NCBI GenBank assembly: GCA_009781675.1
Contig: WQVG01000012.1
Location: 1 to 32,742, forward strand
DNA: 32,742 bases
Direction of reading: 5' to 3'
Source: Candidatus Bathycorpusculum acetigenes
GTDB lineage: Archaea > Thermoproteota > Bathyarchaeia > Bathyarchaeales > Bathycorpusculaceae
Part shown: piece by piece, positions 7,177 through 16,260 of the stretch
Layout: every line of letters begins with the position of its first letter
Numbering within the stretch: the first letter of the stretch is position 1
Made by a program: the position numbers and the translations under genes
The notes under the pieces: model-generated
Database searches by the model: none
What the model was told of the DNA's origin: nothing
The model's input: only the letters and a program-made list of their open reading frames with translations

Positions 7177-8946
7177 CTATGGTATTATCTGCCCTAATTC
7201 TTCGAAATCTGCTTTCCCCTCAAAGTACTTGTGCAGTAAATTGGGTAAATCTTTTACAACAACACGGATCTGCTTCCAAGTGTTCCGGTCCCGGATGGTC
7301 ACTGTTTCTTCGCTGAGCGTATCGTGATCGATGGTTATGCCTATGGGTATGCCTGCTTCATCTGCGCGTGCATAGCGTCTGCCGATGCTACCTGCCTCAT
7401 CAAAGTCTGTCATGAAGCCCTCACAGGAGAGCACTCTTTGGATTTCTTTAGCTTTGGTGTCTAGGCCGTCTTTGCTCATCAAGGGGTAAACGCCGATTTG
7501 TATGGGTGCAATGCTTCTTGGGAATTTGAGTACTATTCGGTCATCGTTTAAGCTGTAAGCATACTCCAGTGCAACGTAGAAGAGACGATCGCAACCAAAA
7601 CTGGGTTCGACCACATGAGGAACAAAACGTTTGCCGCGTACAGTTGTTTTCTGTTTGCATACGTCGACTTGTTCTTTGAAGATCTGATAGCCTTCAACAA
7701 TGATACTCCCCGTCTTCGCCAGAGCATCAGCAACCTGTTGTGCAGGTACTTTAGTGAGCGCCGCGGCAACTTTGCCTGCTTCGTCTTTGTAAACAGGCCC
7801 TAATTTGGACATAATAGGCTTCACGATGAGTGCTTCGGTTTCGACAGGGTTCGCATATTCTTTATAAACAGTCATGTCGGCACCACTTGCCTTCATATGA
7901 CAGGTTAAGTCATAATCTGTCCGGTAGGCATGTCCTGACACTTCGACCCAGCCCCAGCGATTAACCAGCACCTCTTGATCGAAGCTTTGGCTACTATAGT
8001 GCGCTTTTTCCCAAGTTAGTTTCTCAATGAATCGTTGGTTATCTGAGGGCACGCCCAACTCGATTAGGAGCAGTTTTGCCTGCGCCATGAAGTAGGCTTG
8101 CCACTCACTTCGGATAATGCCCTTATCGAGTGCTTCACGCACAGTAAAGTTGGTTATATCCTCGCAGTCTTTTAGGCGGGTATCACCGAGTAGTATTGGG
8201 AGAACCTCATTTTCAACCTCGCCTATACGGTCGCATGTGGGTTCTTCTGGGTCAAAGAAGAATTCCAAATCGGCAATCGTAAATTCCCGAAGCCGAATTA
8301 AGCCTTGACGTGGCGAAATCTCGTTACGGAGTGCTTTACCGATGTTTATACATCCAAACGGCAAGCGTTCTCGGGCAACATTATAGAGGCGATTGAATTC
8401 AACAAATATATTTTGTGCTGCTTCAGGTCGACCATAACCCACTGAACCAGCATATGGACCGATGGTCGTTTCAAACATTGTTAAGTATCGAGTGGGTTCG
8501 CCGAATGCGCCTTTGCAATCCGGACAGATTATGTTGTGACGTTGTAACTCGACTTTAACTTCCTCAAGACTCATTTTTTCTGCTTCAGCACTGCTGATAC
8601 CTTTTTCTTCGAGGAGGTGATCAGCGCGGAAACGTGTGTGACAATTCTGACATTCCACCATTGGCTCCTTAAAGTGTGCTACGTGCCCTGAAGCCTCAAA
8701 AATTTTGCCAGGCACTATAACAGACGATTCTATTTCGTAAATACCGATTTTTTTTACCATAACTTCACGGAGTTTGGTTTCAATGTTTTGTTTTAATCGG
8801 GCACCCAGTGGTCCGTAAGTGACAAAACCGCCGCTTCCACCGTAGATTTCAAAACTGCTCCAGAAGAAGCCTCTGCGTTTTGCTAGCTCGTTGACTGCAA
8901 CAAATGTGTCATCTCCCACTCTATTGCATTTAGCGTCACTACTCAA
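7177..8946 (-). CDS. glyS: Glycyl-tRNA synthetase (archaeal/eukaryotic alpha2 type)
   Basis: 589 aa, the normal length for the single-chain class II glycyl-tRNA synthetase, which charges tRNA-Gly in the cytoplasm. The N-terminal segment KRRGFFWSSFEIYGGSGGF with GPLGARLKQNIE is diagnostic. An inserted zinc-binding region has C99-x2-C102 and C141-x2-C144. Class II motif 2 is at about 207-222 (RNEISPRQGLIRLREF), and a motif 3 region follows around PSFGCDRLFYVALEYAY. The C-terminal anticodon-binding domain begins near IAPIQIGVYPL. The start is TTG at 8946; the next in-frame alternative, GTG (residue 10), would remove little. asnS lies upstream in the same direction, separated by 237 nt with a hairpin/T-tract, so the two are probably transcribed separately. 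Confidence 0.97.
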   Translation of the reverse strand: MSSDAKCNRVGDDTFVAVNELAKRRGFFWSSFEIYGGSGGFVTYGPLGARLKQNIETKLREVMVKKIGIYEIESSVIVPGKIFEASGHVAHFKEPMVECQNCHTRFRADHLLEEKGISSAEAEKMSLEEVKVELQRHNIICPDCKGAFGEPTRYLTMFETTIGPYAGSVGYGRPEAAQNIFVEFNRLYNVARERLPFGCINIGKALRNEISPRQGLIRLREFTIADLEFFFDPEEPTCDRIGEVENEVLPILLGDTRLKDCEDITNFTVREALDKGIIRSEWQAYFMAQAKLLLIELGVPSDNQRFIEKLTWEKAHYSSQSFDQEVLVNRWGWVEVSGHAYRTDYDLTCHMKASGADMTVYKEYANPVETEALIVKPIMSKLGPVYKDEAGKVAAALTKVPAQQVADALAKTGSIIVEGYQIFKEQVDVCKQKTTVRGKRFVPHVVEPSFGCDRLFYVALEYAYSLNDDRIVLKFPRSIAPIQIGVYPLMSKDGLDTKAKEIQRVLSCEGFMTDFDEAGSIGRRYARADEAGIPIGITIDHDTLSEETVTIRDRNTWKQIRVVVKDLPNLLHKYFEGKADFEELGQIIP

Positions 8947-9109
8947 TTAGGATTACCTGCTTCAACCCTTTAGGAAGCACTAAGAATTAAAATGTTACCC
9001 TTGTCCTACGGTATCATGCTGTGAAAAAAGGAACTAATGACAAACGTATATGCATATATCCCCTGAGAAATATGGGCTTAAGAAAATAAAGGATAAAACC
9101 CATAGGAGT

Positions 9110-9150
9110 AAAAAAATGCCACGTTCCGGATAGAAAAAGAGCCGGAGCGT
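9110..9150 (-). terminator. Hairpin plus T7 terminator after asnS
   Basis: On the minus strand ACGCTCCGG (9150-9142) pairs with CCGGAACGT (9129-9121) with one G-U pair and a 12-nt T-rich loop. It is followed by TTTTTTT at 9116-9110. It lies about 35 nt past the asnS stop and resembles an intrinsic terminator or an attenuator ahead of glyS. Confidence 0.6.
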
Positions 9151-9183
9151 TCAGATGTAGTTGGTTTTTATCAGGAAAAATAT

Positions 9184-10467
9184 TTAGGGATAGAACCGTC
9201 GGGTTGTTCTGGGGAACGGGATGGCATCGATGATGTTGTCGAGGTCTAGCATCCATACTAGTAGTCGCTCCAAGCCCATGCCGAAACCTACGTGTGGTAC
9301 TGTACCGTACCGTCTTAAATCCAAGTACCACTCGTAATCTTCGGGTTTTAGTCCCTGTTCTTTCATGCGTTCGATGAGGATATCTTTGTTGTCTTCTCTT
9401 GCGCCGCCTGTGCTTATTTCGCCTATGCGCGGCACCATCATATCCACAGACATTGCTATTTCTGGGTGGTCTTTGTAAGTTTTACAGTAGAAGGCTTTGA
9501 TTGCTGTGGGGTAATCGTAGACAAAGAATGGTTTACCGAAGTCTTCTGCGAGTACTTTTTCATCTTCATAGCCCAAGTCGCTACCCCAGTCGAGCTGAGA
9601 ATTTTTGGGTTTGAGTCGTGCTATGGCTTCTTTGTAGGTGATACGTGGAAACGGTGCTTTGACAGCTTTGAGTTTTTCGATGTCTGCACCGAGTTCTTTG
9701 AATTCTTTCACACACTTATCGGCGATGGTCTGGCAGATGTGGGTCATCAAATCTTCCTCGAACTTCATGAGGTCCTCCATATCGGCAAAAGCCCATTCAC
9801 CTTCCATGTGCCAGTATTCAGTGAGGTGACGGATTGTGCGGCTTTTTTCAGCGCGGAATGAAGGGGCGATGCAGTAGACGTTTTCAAGAGAGTACATCAG
9901 AATTTCCAAGTAGAGTTGACTGCTCTGGGTTAAGTAGAGTTGCTGATCGAAATATTTCAAACCGAAGAGAGTGGAACCGCCTTCCACAGCCGCTGAGATG
10001 AACATGGGTGGGGAAACTTCGGTGTATTTTTGTTTGTTAAAGTATTCCCGGGCGGCTTGCATGGTCTCTGCGCGGACTTTCATGACTAAGTTCATTTTAC
10101 GGCTTCGAAGCCAAAGGTGTCTCATGTCACGGATGAATTCTTCACTTTTATCTTTGCTGATTGGGAAGGTTTCGGCTAATCCGATGATTGTGAGGTGTGT
10201 TGCACCGATTTCAAAGCCTCCGGGGGCGCGTGTATCGATTTTAACGTTGCCTTCTAGTGTGAGGCTGGATTCGATAGTGAGTTTTTGGGCCTCACTCCAG
10301 TTTGGGTTATCTTTTTTAATGGTTGATTGAAGTACCCCTGTGGAGTCTCGGATTAAGATGAATATGAGTTCTTTGCCTTCACGTTTGCGGTAGACCCAAC
10401 CGCGTATGGTAACTTTTTGGTCGGTGCATTTGCCCTCTAAGATTTGATTGATCTTCACCAGTGTCAT
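9184..10467 (-). CDS. asnS: Asparaginyl-tRNA synthetase
   Basis: 427 aa, the normal length for archaeal class IIb AsnRS, which attaches Asn to tRNA-Asn. The N-terminal OB-fold anticodon-binding domain (about 1-105) contains VTIRGWVYRKREGKELIFIL and RDSTGVLQ. The catalytic core has PPMFISAAVEGGSTLF, the motif 2 block FRAEKSRTIRHLTEYWHMEGE with the AsnRS-type RHLTE(Y/F)W, and motif 3 GFGMGLERLLVW. The protein ends IPFPRTTRRFYP, typical of AsnRS. The intact OB domain argues against the asparagine-synthetase-related paralogue. I use ATG 10467 rather than TTG 10476: the ATG matches the family start, and a TATA-like GATATA about 20-25 nt upstream with no SD suggests a leaderless transcript. Confidence 0.95.
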   Translation of the reverse strand: MTLVKINQILEGKCTDQKVTIRGWVYRKREGKELIFILIRDSTGVLQSTIKKDNPNWSEAQKLTIESSLTLEGNVKIDTRAPGGFEIGATHLTIIGLAETFPISKDKSEEFIRDMRHLWLRSRKMNLVMKVRAETMQAAREYFNKQKYTEVSPPMFISAAVEGGSTLFGLKYFDQQLYLTQSSQLYLEILMYSLENVYCIAPSFRAEKSRTIRHLTEYWHMEGEWAFADMEDLMKFEEDLMTHICQTIADKCVKEFKELGADIEKLKAVKAPFPRITYKEAIARLKPKNSQLDWGSDLGYEDEKVLAEDFGKPFFVYDYPTAIKAFYCKTYKDHPEIAMSVDMMVPRIGEISTGGAREDNKDILIERMKEQGLKPEDYEWYLDLRRYGTVPHVGFGMGLERLLVWMLDLDNIIDAIPFPRTTRRFYP

Positions 10468-10476
10468 GTGTATCAA

Positions 10477-10574
10477 CTTTGCAGGTATATCAGGTCTTGT
10501 AACCTAAATGCCTATCGATTTAGGGCTTTCATTTTGGTGCCCTTGTAGGTCATGTATCCAGTTCGAGTCGGTAG
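10477..10574. promoter_or_regulatory. Divergent promoter region with 7-bp inverted repeat
   Basis: The gap between asnS (-) and the membrane protein gene (+) contains CCTAAAT (10503-10509) and ATTTAGG (10518-10524), a perfect inverted repeat with an 8-nt loop. It lies about 20 nt upstream of the TATA-like element proposed for asnS. It is a candidate operator shared by both genes. Confidence 0.4.
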
Positions 10575-11174
10575 GTGCTGAAAAAGCAATATATGGAAAA
10601 ACCACTTAGAATAGCACAAGGCAATCTGGACATGAACCAATCCTCATTTCGGCACCGCGTAACGAGTTACATAGTAGCTCGCAGGCTATCCTTAGGTTTA
10701 CTTTTAGCTGCCTATGGTGTTTTCTATCTTTCAGCAGTAATCACAGGCGGCTGGACTCCTGTTGATTGGGGTAAAAACACCTTTGCGATAGCGCCTTTTG
10801 CTGTTCAAGCCCTCATATCACACAATGCAATCAGTCCTATCTTTTTTGCTACAAGTCTTCCTGCACTGTTGGTAGGTGCTATTCTGCTATGTAAAGACAG
10901 TATAGGTGGTCTGCGTAGTCTGACCTCTGAGAGTCAGTATGTAGCCATACTTTTGACGATTTTTGGGTTTGTTTATGTTGTTGTAGGGGCTTGGCCGCTT
11001 CAGAACAGAGTTGATTTTCCTTGGGAGTGGCAGAAGCAGATTATCGATTATGGCTTGTTTTTTGCTTGGATGCTTTATGCGCTGAGCCTTGTTGTGCTTA
11101 CCATTGGGGTTATTTCGCTCTATGTGCACAGCAGAGATTATCGTCGGCGGCATCCAGAGGTTATGTTTGACTGA
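10575..11174 (+). CDS. Four-helix integral membrane protein, unknown function
   Basis: Up to 199 aa from GTG 10575; ATG 10593 and ATG 10632 (starting MNQSS) are equally plausible because none has a clear SD. After a hydrophilic N-terminus there are four hydrophobic helices at about 40-62, 75-105, 116-137 and 155-183, and a basic cytoplasmic tail (HSRDYRRRHPE). I recognise no family signature. It is divergent from asnS and followed by a stem plus T-rich tract, so it is probably a single-gene unit. Possible roles such as a redox-associated or DoxX-like small membrane protein are only guesses. Confidence 0.65.
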   Translation: MLKKQYMEKPLRIAQGNLDMNQSSFRHRVTSYIVARRLSLGLLLAAYGVFYLSAVITGGWTPVDWGKNTFAIAPFAVQALISHNAISPIFFATSLPALLVGAILLCKDSIGGLRSLTSESQYVAILLTIFGFVYVVVGAWPLQNRVDFPWEWQKQIIDYGLFFAWMLYALSLVVLTIGVISLYVHSRDYRRRHPEVMFD

Positions 11175-11211
11175 TTGAATTGCACTTTTGTTTGTAGTTG
11201 TCTACGCAAAA

Positions 11212-11310
11212 GGGTTGTAAACATAAAATCAGCCAACCCATAAAATGACGCAACGGCTGTTTAGAGCATTTTTATTTTTTGTTTTTTCAGTTTTCAGACC
11301 ATTTTTTGTT
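11212..11310 (+). terminator. Stem plus long T-rich tract
   Basis: GGGTTG (11212-11217) pairs with CAACCC (11234-11239). It is followed about 25 nt later by T-rich DNA (TTTTTATTTTTTGTTTTTTC, about 11270-11289). This ends the membrane-protein gene; it may also delimit the ATPase promoter. Confidence 0.45.
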
Positions 11311-11361
11311 GATTTGTTCATTTTATCTATTAAACCGTGAATTAGCTCAAGCCTAAATAAT

Positions 11362-14208
11362 ATGTCATACTGTATGTTGAATGTAGGCAGGAACAAGAGT
11401 AACTTGGCTAAGCTCTGGCACAGCAAAACAGTAGATGAAACAGTTGATGAATTAAAAGCAAGTATCAATGGGTTAACTTCACAAGAAATACAGCATCGCT
11501 TGATTACATATGGATCAAATGAACTTAAAAAAGAAAAAGGTAAATCGCCTCTTAAGATCCTGCTTGAACAATTCACTGACATACTTATGCTTATTCTGCT
11601 TTTTGCTGTGGTGCTTTCCATGGGGGTTGGCATCTATCAGGGCTCAATGGATGAAATGATAGATGCAACAATTATCCTCACAATAGTCATCGCCAGCGCA
11701 ACCTTGGGTTTCACTCAAGAGTACCGTAGTGAAAAAGCGATGGAAGCCCTCAAAAAAATGACTGCACCAACCGCTAGTGTGTTACGCGAGGGCAAAGAAG
11801 TTCGAATTCCTGCAACTGAACTGGTGCCAGGTGACATCATTCTACTCTATGCTGGCGATAAAGTCCCAGCCGACGGCAGACTCATAGAAGAGTTCACCCT
11901 AAAAACTGATGAAGCATCCCTCACTGGCGAATCAACCCCTATGCAGAAATCAACTGAAGCATTGCCTGAGCAGACACAGCTAAACGACCGAAAAAATATG
12001 GTTTTCACTGGAACTGTCGTCGTCTATGGAAGGGGTAAAGCAATTGTAACCAGCACAGGAATGAGTACTGAATTTGGTAAAATCGCTGGGATGGTTCAAA
12101 CGGCCCCTCAAGAGCAGACGCCACTTGAGAAACATTTAGCCGGCGTAGGTAAAACAATAGGTATCCTAGCTTTAACCGTTGCGATAAGCACGGGTATTAT
12201 CGGCATAATCGTTGAGAAACGGCCCGTCTTTGACATGGTTTTGTGGGCCATAAGCTTAGCAGTTGCCGCTGTTCCAGAAGCCCTGCCCGCCATCGTCACT
12301 GGTGCATTAGCAATCGGTATGTACCGCATGACTAAATCCAATACCCTCATCAAGCGGTTGCCGGCAGTGGAGACGTTGGGTAGCACCAGCGTAATCTGTA
12401 GCGACAAAACAGGTACTATGACCAAAGGGGAAATGACTGTTCGCAATATCTATGTTAATGAACAATCCATCAAAGTTACCTGTATCGGCTATACCCCCGA
12501 AGGCGAATTTCAAGTTAGCGACCAAAAAATCGAACCTAAAGACGACATAAAATCGCTTCTCGAAATTGCTGTGCTCTGCAACGACTCCGAGCTCGAACAG
12601 AACAACCAAACGGGCAAATGGACAGTTAAAGGTGACCCTACTGAAGGCGCATTGATTGTTGCCGCCGCAAAAGCAAACATACGAAAAAAAACCCTTGACA
12701 CAGAGCAACCACGCATAAACGAAGTACCCTTTTCCTCTGAACGCAAACGCATGACAACCATCCACACCAAAGAAGACACACAAATGGCCTACATGAAAGG
12801 CGCCCCAGAAATGGTCATGGACTGTTGTAGCCAAATCCTGATCAACGGAAAAATAGAACCCTTCACCAAAGAAAACCACACCAAATACTTCAAAGTAACT
12901 GAAAATCTATCCCAACAGGCATTACGTAATCTTGCATTTGCCTACAAAAAACTCCCAACTGATACAGTATTCATAGAGGATATGGAAAAGGACTTTGTGT
13001 TTGTAGGCATCATAAGCATGATTGACCCGTCACGACCAGAAGTCAAAGAGGCCATAGCCGTCTGCAAGAAAGCAGGCATACATGTAGTCATGATTACAGG
13101 AGACCACAAACTCACCGCTATGGCAGTGGGTAAAGAACTCAAACTCTTAGACGAAAACGCAACGGACAACCAAGTACTAACCGGTCAGGAACTTGAAAAA
13201 ATAACAGATGAACAACTCGCAGACATCGTAGAGAGAGTAGTGATTTATGCCCGTACCTCGCCCGAAGATAAGCTACGCATCGTCAAGGCTTGGAAACAAA
13301 AAGATCATGTTGTCGCGATGACAGGCGACGGAGTCAACGATGCTCCAGCACTCAAGGTGAGTGACATAGGTATTGCTATGGGCATCAGCGGTACAGAAGT
13401 CTCCAAAGAAGCCGCCGACATGGTACTTGCTGATGACAACTTTGCAAGTATCGTCAAAGCTGTACGGGAAGGCAGAGAAATCTTTGAGAACATAAAAAAA
13501 TACCTCACATATCTGTTGCAATGTAACGTTATGGAAATCATCGTCATGTTCGTAGCCATCATTGCAGTGCCCTACCTTGCAGGTATATTCAATCCTGGAC
13601 TAAGCGCTACCACTACGGGCAGAGAAACCATAAACAGTGCCGCAATTGCTCTCACAGCAGTCCAATTGCTATGGATGAACCTTGTTACAGACAGCTTACC
13701 AGCAATCGCTTTAGGCGTTGACCCCGGAGACCCTGACTTAATGGAACGCAAACCGCGCAAATCAACAGAGAGTATCTTTAGTAAAGAGGTCAAAATCTAC
13801 CTCACCGCAATGCCATTGCTTATGTCCGCGTTGTTGCTAACAGCATACTTCCTGCACACACCATGGCTAAACGAGATATCGCTGATTGAAGCCCGAACTC
13901 AGCTATTAACCGCCATGATAGTTATGGAACTGGTTATAGCGCTCTCTATGAGATCACTGAAGTATCCCGTGTTAAAGGTTGGCATCTTTAAAAACAAGTA
14001 CCTCTGGTATGCGATACTGGGCTCCTTTGCACTGCAACTAATAATTCTATACGTACCTGGTCTACAGTCAATATTTGCTGTAAACACGCCAGTGTTAATC
14101 GACTGGGGTATAGCGGCACTGTTTGGAGCTATAGTATTTTCAACCTTAGAAATCGGTAAATGGATCACAAGCCGCCCAAAAAAACCAACAGGAAAAGTGT
14201 CGACCTAA
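11362..14208 (+). CDS. Ca2+-type (P2A, SERCA-like) cation-transporting P-type ATPase
   Basis: 948 aa, close to the usual 880-1000 aa. It pumps cations across the cytoplasmic membrane using ATP. The order is: N-terminal cation-ATPase domain (LWHSKTVDETVDEL, about 18-60); M1-M2; actuator loop TGES (188-191); M3-M4 with PEALP (305-309); phosphorylation site DKTGTMTKGE (Asp348); nucleotide domain; MITGDHK; TGDGVNDAP; M5-M6; and the C-terminal helices. Residues matching SERCA Ca2+ ligands are present: Glu306, the N..E of CNVMEI in M5, and N..TD of LWMNLVTDSLP in M6. Calcium is therefore the favoured ion. The M5-M6 external loop carries about 25 extra residues (NPGLSATTTGRETINSAAIA) compared with typical bacterial homologues. 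ATG 11362 lacks an SD; Met5 is an alternative start. Confidence 0.93.
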   Translation: MSYCMLNVGRNKSNLAKLWHSKTVDETVDELKASINGLTSQEIQHRLITYGSNELKKEKGKSPLKILLEQFTDILMLILLFAVVLSMGVGIYQGSMDEMIDATIILTIVIASATLGFTQEYRSEKAMEALKKMTAPTASVLREGKEVRIPATELVPGDIILLYAGDKVPADGRLIEEFTLKTDEASLTGESTPMQKSTEALPEQTQLNDRKNMVFTGTVVVYGRGKAIVTSTGMSTEFGKIAGMVQTAPQEQTPLEKHLAGVGKTIGILALTVAISTGIIGIIVEKRPVFDMVLWAISLAVAAVPEALPAIVTGALAIGMYRMTKSNTLIKRLPAVETLGSTSVICSDKTGTMTKGEMTVRNIYVNEQSIKVTCIGYTPEGEFQVSDQKIEPKDDIKSLLEIAVLCNDSELEQNNQTGKWTVKGDPTEGALIVAAAKANIRKKTLDTEQPRINEVPFSSERKRMTTIHTKEDTQMAYMKGAPEMVMDCCSQILINGKIEPFTKENHTKYFKVTENLSQQALRNLAFAYKKLPTDTVFIEDMEKDFVFVGIISMIDPSRPEVKEAIAVCKKAGIHVVMITGDHKLTAMAVGKELKLLDENATDNQVLTGQELEKITDEQLADIVERVVIYARTSPEDKLRIVKAWKQKDHVVAMTGDGVNDAPALKVSDIGIAMGISGTEVSKEAADMVLADDNFASIVKAVREGREIFENIKKYLTYLLQCNVMEIIVMFVAIIAVPYLAGIFNPGLSATTTGRETINSAAIALTAVQLLWMNLVTDSLPAIALGVDPGDPDLMERKPRKSTESIFSKEVKIYLTAMPLLMSALLLTAYFLHTPWLNEISLIEARTQLLTAMIVMELVIALSMRSLKYPVLKVGIFKNKYLWYAILGSFALQLIILYVPGLQSIFAVNTPVLIDWGIAALFGAIVFSTLEIGKWITSRPKKPTGKVST

Positions 14209-14235
14209 GAAAATCAACCCGCTCTATTTAGGGCC

Positions 14236-14254
14236 ACATCTTTTATGTTTTTTT
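14236..14254 (+). terminator. Short stem with T7 tract
   Basis: ACAT/ATGT (14236-14239, 14245-14248) with a T7 run (14248-14254), about 30-45 nt after the ATPase stop. The stem is weak; the T tract is the main evidence. Confidence 0.4.
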
Positions 14255-14315
14255 CTATATCGCCGCGGAAGGTGTTTAAACGGGAAGCAACAACTACGCA
14301 CCTTGTGAGAAAAAA

Positions 14316-14639
14316 ATGCACATATTACAGGTTTATACCCATGCTCCAGAGAGTTGTCCAATAGGTAACCCAAAAAACCTGCAGATAACTATGGATTGGC
14401 TAAAAAGAGTGGACATGTTAGCAGCTAAACATAATATTAAGGTTATAGGTATATGGATTGACCGTTGGGGTCATCAAGCGTGGGCAGTTTATGATACACC
14501 TAATATGGAGGCGTTTGAGGCTTTCGAGCAGGAGCCAGAACACCTCAAAAGAGTTTCTTTCACTGATACCCAAACCAAAATCGTGACTACCTGTATGGAA
14601 ACAATTTCATTTTTTGAGAGAATACAAAAAGAACACTAA
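14316..14639 (+). CDS. Small alpha/beta-barrel-like protein (DUF3303-like), unknown function
   Basis: 107 aa, soluble, no signal peptide. The beta-alpha-beta pattern (MHILQVYTHAPE, helix to about 37, IKVIGIWIDRWGHQAWAVYD, helix MEAFEAFEQEP, then IVTTCMETISFFERI) suggests a ferredoxin-like dimeric alpha/beta-barrel fold like DUF3303/muconolactone-isomerase-type proteins. No catalytic residues can be named. It is 107 nt after the ATPase gene on the same strand, beyond a T tract, so probably separately transcribed. Fold inference is tentative. The gap 14640-14830 that follows is AT-rich with a TATA-like CATAAATA near 14792. Confidence 0.6.
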   Translation: MHILQVYTHAPESCPIGNPKNLQITMDWLKRVDMLAAKHNIKVIGIWIDRWGHQAWAVYDTPNMEAFEAFEQEPEHLKRVSFTDTQTKIVTTCMETISFFERIQKEH

Positions 14640-14830
14640 TTAAAAAACTAGATAAGACCTGTTTATCGATCCTTTTCTATTATATGTCTATCATCTAAGA
14701 TTATCCTATCCAAAAGTAGGAACACCAAGACAACTAAATTTGTCTACATATGCTATTATGATAGGGCAATCAAAGAGGTGCCGAGGAAAAGCATAAATAG
14801 TTATTAAGTTAAAGCGGACAGCGAAAGACA

Positions 14831-15406
14831 ATGATCACTAAACTGGCTAACCCTGCCCCCCTTGGACTTTTAGGCTTTGGTCTAACCACAGTTCTGCTCA
14901 ATCTGCATAATGCAGGTTTGTTTCCGTTGGACACTATGATTTTTGCAATGGGTTTGGCTTATGGCGGCTTAGCACAGGTTATCGTGGGCGTCATGGAATA
15001 CAAGAAAGGTAACACCTTTGGCACCGTCGCCTTCAGTTCCTATGGTCTATTTTGGTGGTCTCTTGTCGGTCTATTGCTTCTGCCCAAATTAACCATATTT
15101 GAGGGGCTCAGTGCACCCACAGAAACCGCCATGGCGGCCTACTTTTTGATGTGGGCAGTGTTCACTTTTGCGATGTTTTTTGGTACTCTAAAAGCGAATC
15201 GTGCATTGCAGTTCGTGTTCGCAAGCCTGTTTGTTCTGTTTTTCCTTTTGACTGTAAGGGAGCTTATGGGAAATCCCGTATGGTTTAGCACAATCACCGG
15301 TATTGAAGGCGTCATCTGTGGCGCTAGTGCCATCTATCTTGGCGTTGCAGAAGTGTTAAATGAGATACATCAAAAAACCGTTCTGCCCATCTGTCCATCG
15401 ACATAA
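14831..15406 (+). CDS. GPR1/FUN34/YaaH-family (SatP) acetate-type transporter
   Basis: 191 aa, the normal length of this six-helix family of acetate/succinate-proton symporters or channels. The family signature NPAPLGL is at residues 7-13, followed by helix 1. Further family-like blocks are [36 protein letters not shown] and the late segment [28 protein letters not shown]. All six hydrophobic helices are present and no segment is missing. In an anaerobic archaeon it would plausibly move acetate across the cytoplasmic membrane, but direction and substrate are not shown by the sequence. ATG start without a strong SD. Confidence 0.9.
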   Translation: MITKLANPAPLGLLGFGLTTVLLNLHNAGLFPLDTMIFAMGLAYGGLAQVIVGVMEYKKGNTFGTVAFSSYGLFWWSLVGLLLLPKLTIFEGLSAPTETAMAAYFLMWAVFTFAMFFGTLKANRALQFVFASLFVLFFLLTVRELMGNPVWFSTITGIEGVICGASAIYLGVAEVLNEIHQKTVLPICPST

Positions 15407-15712
15407 ATTATTTTCTCTAATTTTGTTGTTTTGCTTTTTGGTTTAGTTCACTGATATAAATATCATAAACGTATATGTTTTTATTTCGATGAAAACGATG
15501 TAATGATGATTTAAACACAAAAATGTTGGTATTATTTGCAAAATATTTGTTTAAAAATTATGTTGAATTTGTCATAAAACAATTCCGGTGTAATGTACAT
15601 TTTTTCCCGCATTCTAAAAGAGGCTCATATTCGCCTTTGTCAGTTGTTGTCACAATTCTATCACAAATCATTAAAGAAGATGGTCATACGTTTTCTATTT
15701 CACGGGATTATA
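15407..15712. other. 306-nt AT-rich intergenic region
   Basis: It begins with T-rich DNA (TTATTTTCTCTAATTTTGTTG...) that probably terminates the transporter transcript, then runs as AT-rich DNA into the DUF5752 gene. The frame is open back to 15593, but those extra residues (basic and hydrophobic) do not match the family. Confidence 0.5.
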
Positions 15713-16021
15713 ATGGCAGATATTCCAGAAAATCAAAAAGGTTTAATCAACGTCCCATTCGAGCGGGGCTTCCACTTCTGCACTCACGGAGGCCGATATA
15801 CAGGAATATCAGCGACAAGTCTTGCGGATCTAGCGGAGAAGCTCAAAACGATAGATAAAAACGCAATTTCGTTTCATCTTGTGCGGAATGATTTTCAGAA
15901 ATGGGCAACTGACGTTCTTTTCGATGAGGAATTAGCGTGGAAAATTGACAAATTAAACGTGGATGACACTGATGCAAGAGACAAACTAGTAGAAATTGTG
16001 ATGGCCCATATGAATTTTTAA
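15713..16021 (+). CDS. DUF5752 family protein
   Basis: 102 aa from ATG 15713 (MADIPENQKG). An upstream ATG at 15593 would add 40 residues without family resemblance. The core F-H-F-C-T-H-G-G-R-Y-T-G followed by ATSLADLAEKLKTI, ISFHLVRNDFQKWATDVL and FDEELAWKIDKL is the pattern of DUF5752, an archaeal family of unknown function often seen near carbohydrate-metabolism genes. That fits the glycosyltransferase gene 360 nt downstream on the same strand. No catalytic role can be assigned. Confidence 0.72.
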   Translation: MADIPENQKGLINVPFERGFHFCTHGGRYTGISATSLADLAEKLKTIDKNAISFHLVRNDFQKWATDVLFDEELAWKIDKLNVDDTDARDKLVEIVMAHMNF

Positions 16022-16108
16022 TCTCAATATAACTGCTATAATCCAGCTTTAACGCCATTTTCCTAGATTACCTCTGTTGTTATTCATCGCATAGAAAATA
16101 CTGCGTCT

Positions 16109-16246
16109 ATGCACCCCTTATTGGTCCTACTAAAATCGGGGTATGATTCTGTTTTAACATCATATCTCAAGGATCTCAGCCAAATCATATCGGCGAATAT
16201 TGAAACGTATGATGCAATTGAGCCCTCAGATGCAATATATTCGTGA
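16109..16246 (+). CDS. Possible small protein (45 aa), doubtful
   Basis: An ATG-initiated 45-codon frame in the 360-nt gap 16022-16381. The predicted product is amphipathic (HPLLVLLKSGYDSV..., then DLSQIISANIETYDAIEPSD) and of plausible composition, but it has no SD and no recognised family. It could be a remnant of a larger gene or noise. The rest of the gap holds the 10-bp inverted repeat at 16261-16320. Confidence 0.22.
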   Translation: MHPLLVLLKSGYDSVLTSYLKDLSQIISANIETYDAIEPSDAIYS

Positions 16247-16260
16247 CTGAATAATTATAG

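Noticed and set aside
7053-7316. 87-codon plus-strand frame across the glyS 3' end
   Set aside because: Mostly antisense to glyS, no SD and no recognisable protein pattern.
12307-12879. 190-codon open frame on the minus strand inside the P-type ATPase gene
   Set aside because: Antisense shadow of a strongly supported gene; its translation is Phe/Val/Cys-rich and matches no family.
15593-15712. 40-residue N-terminal extension of the DUF5752 protein
   Set aside because: The extra residues do not resemble the family and ATG 15713 gives a normal-looking start.
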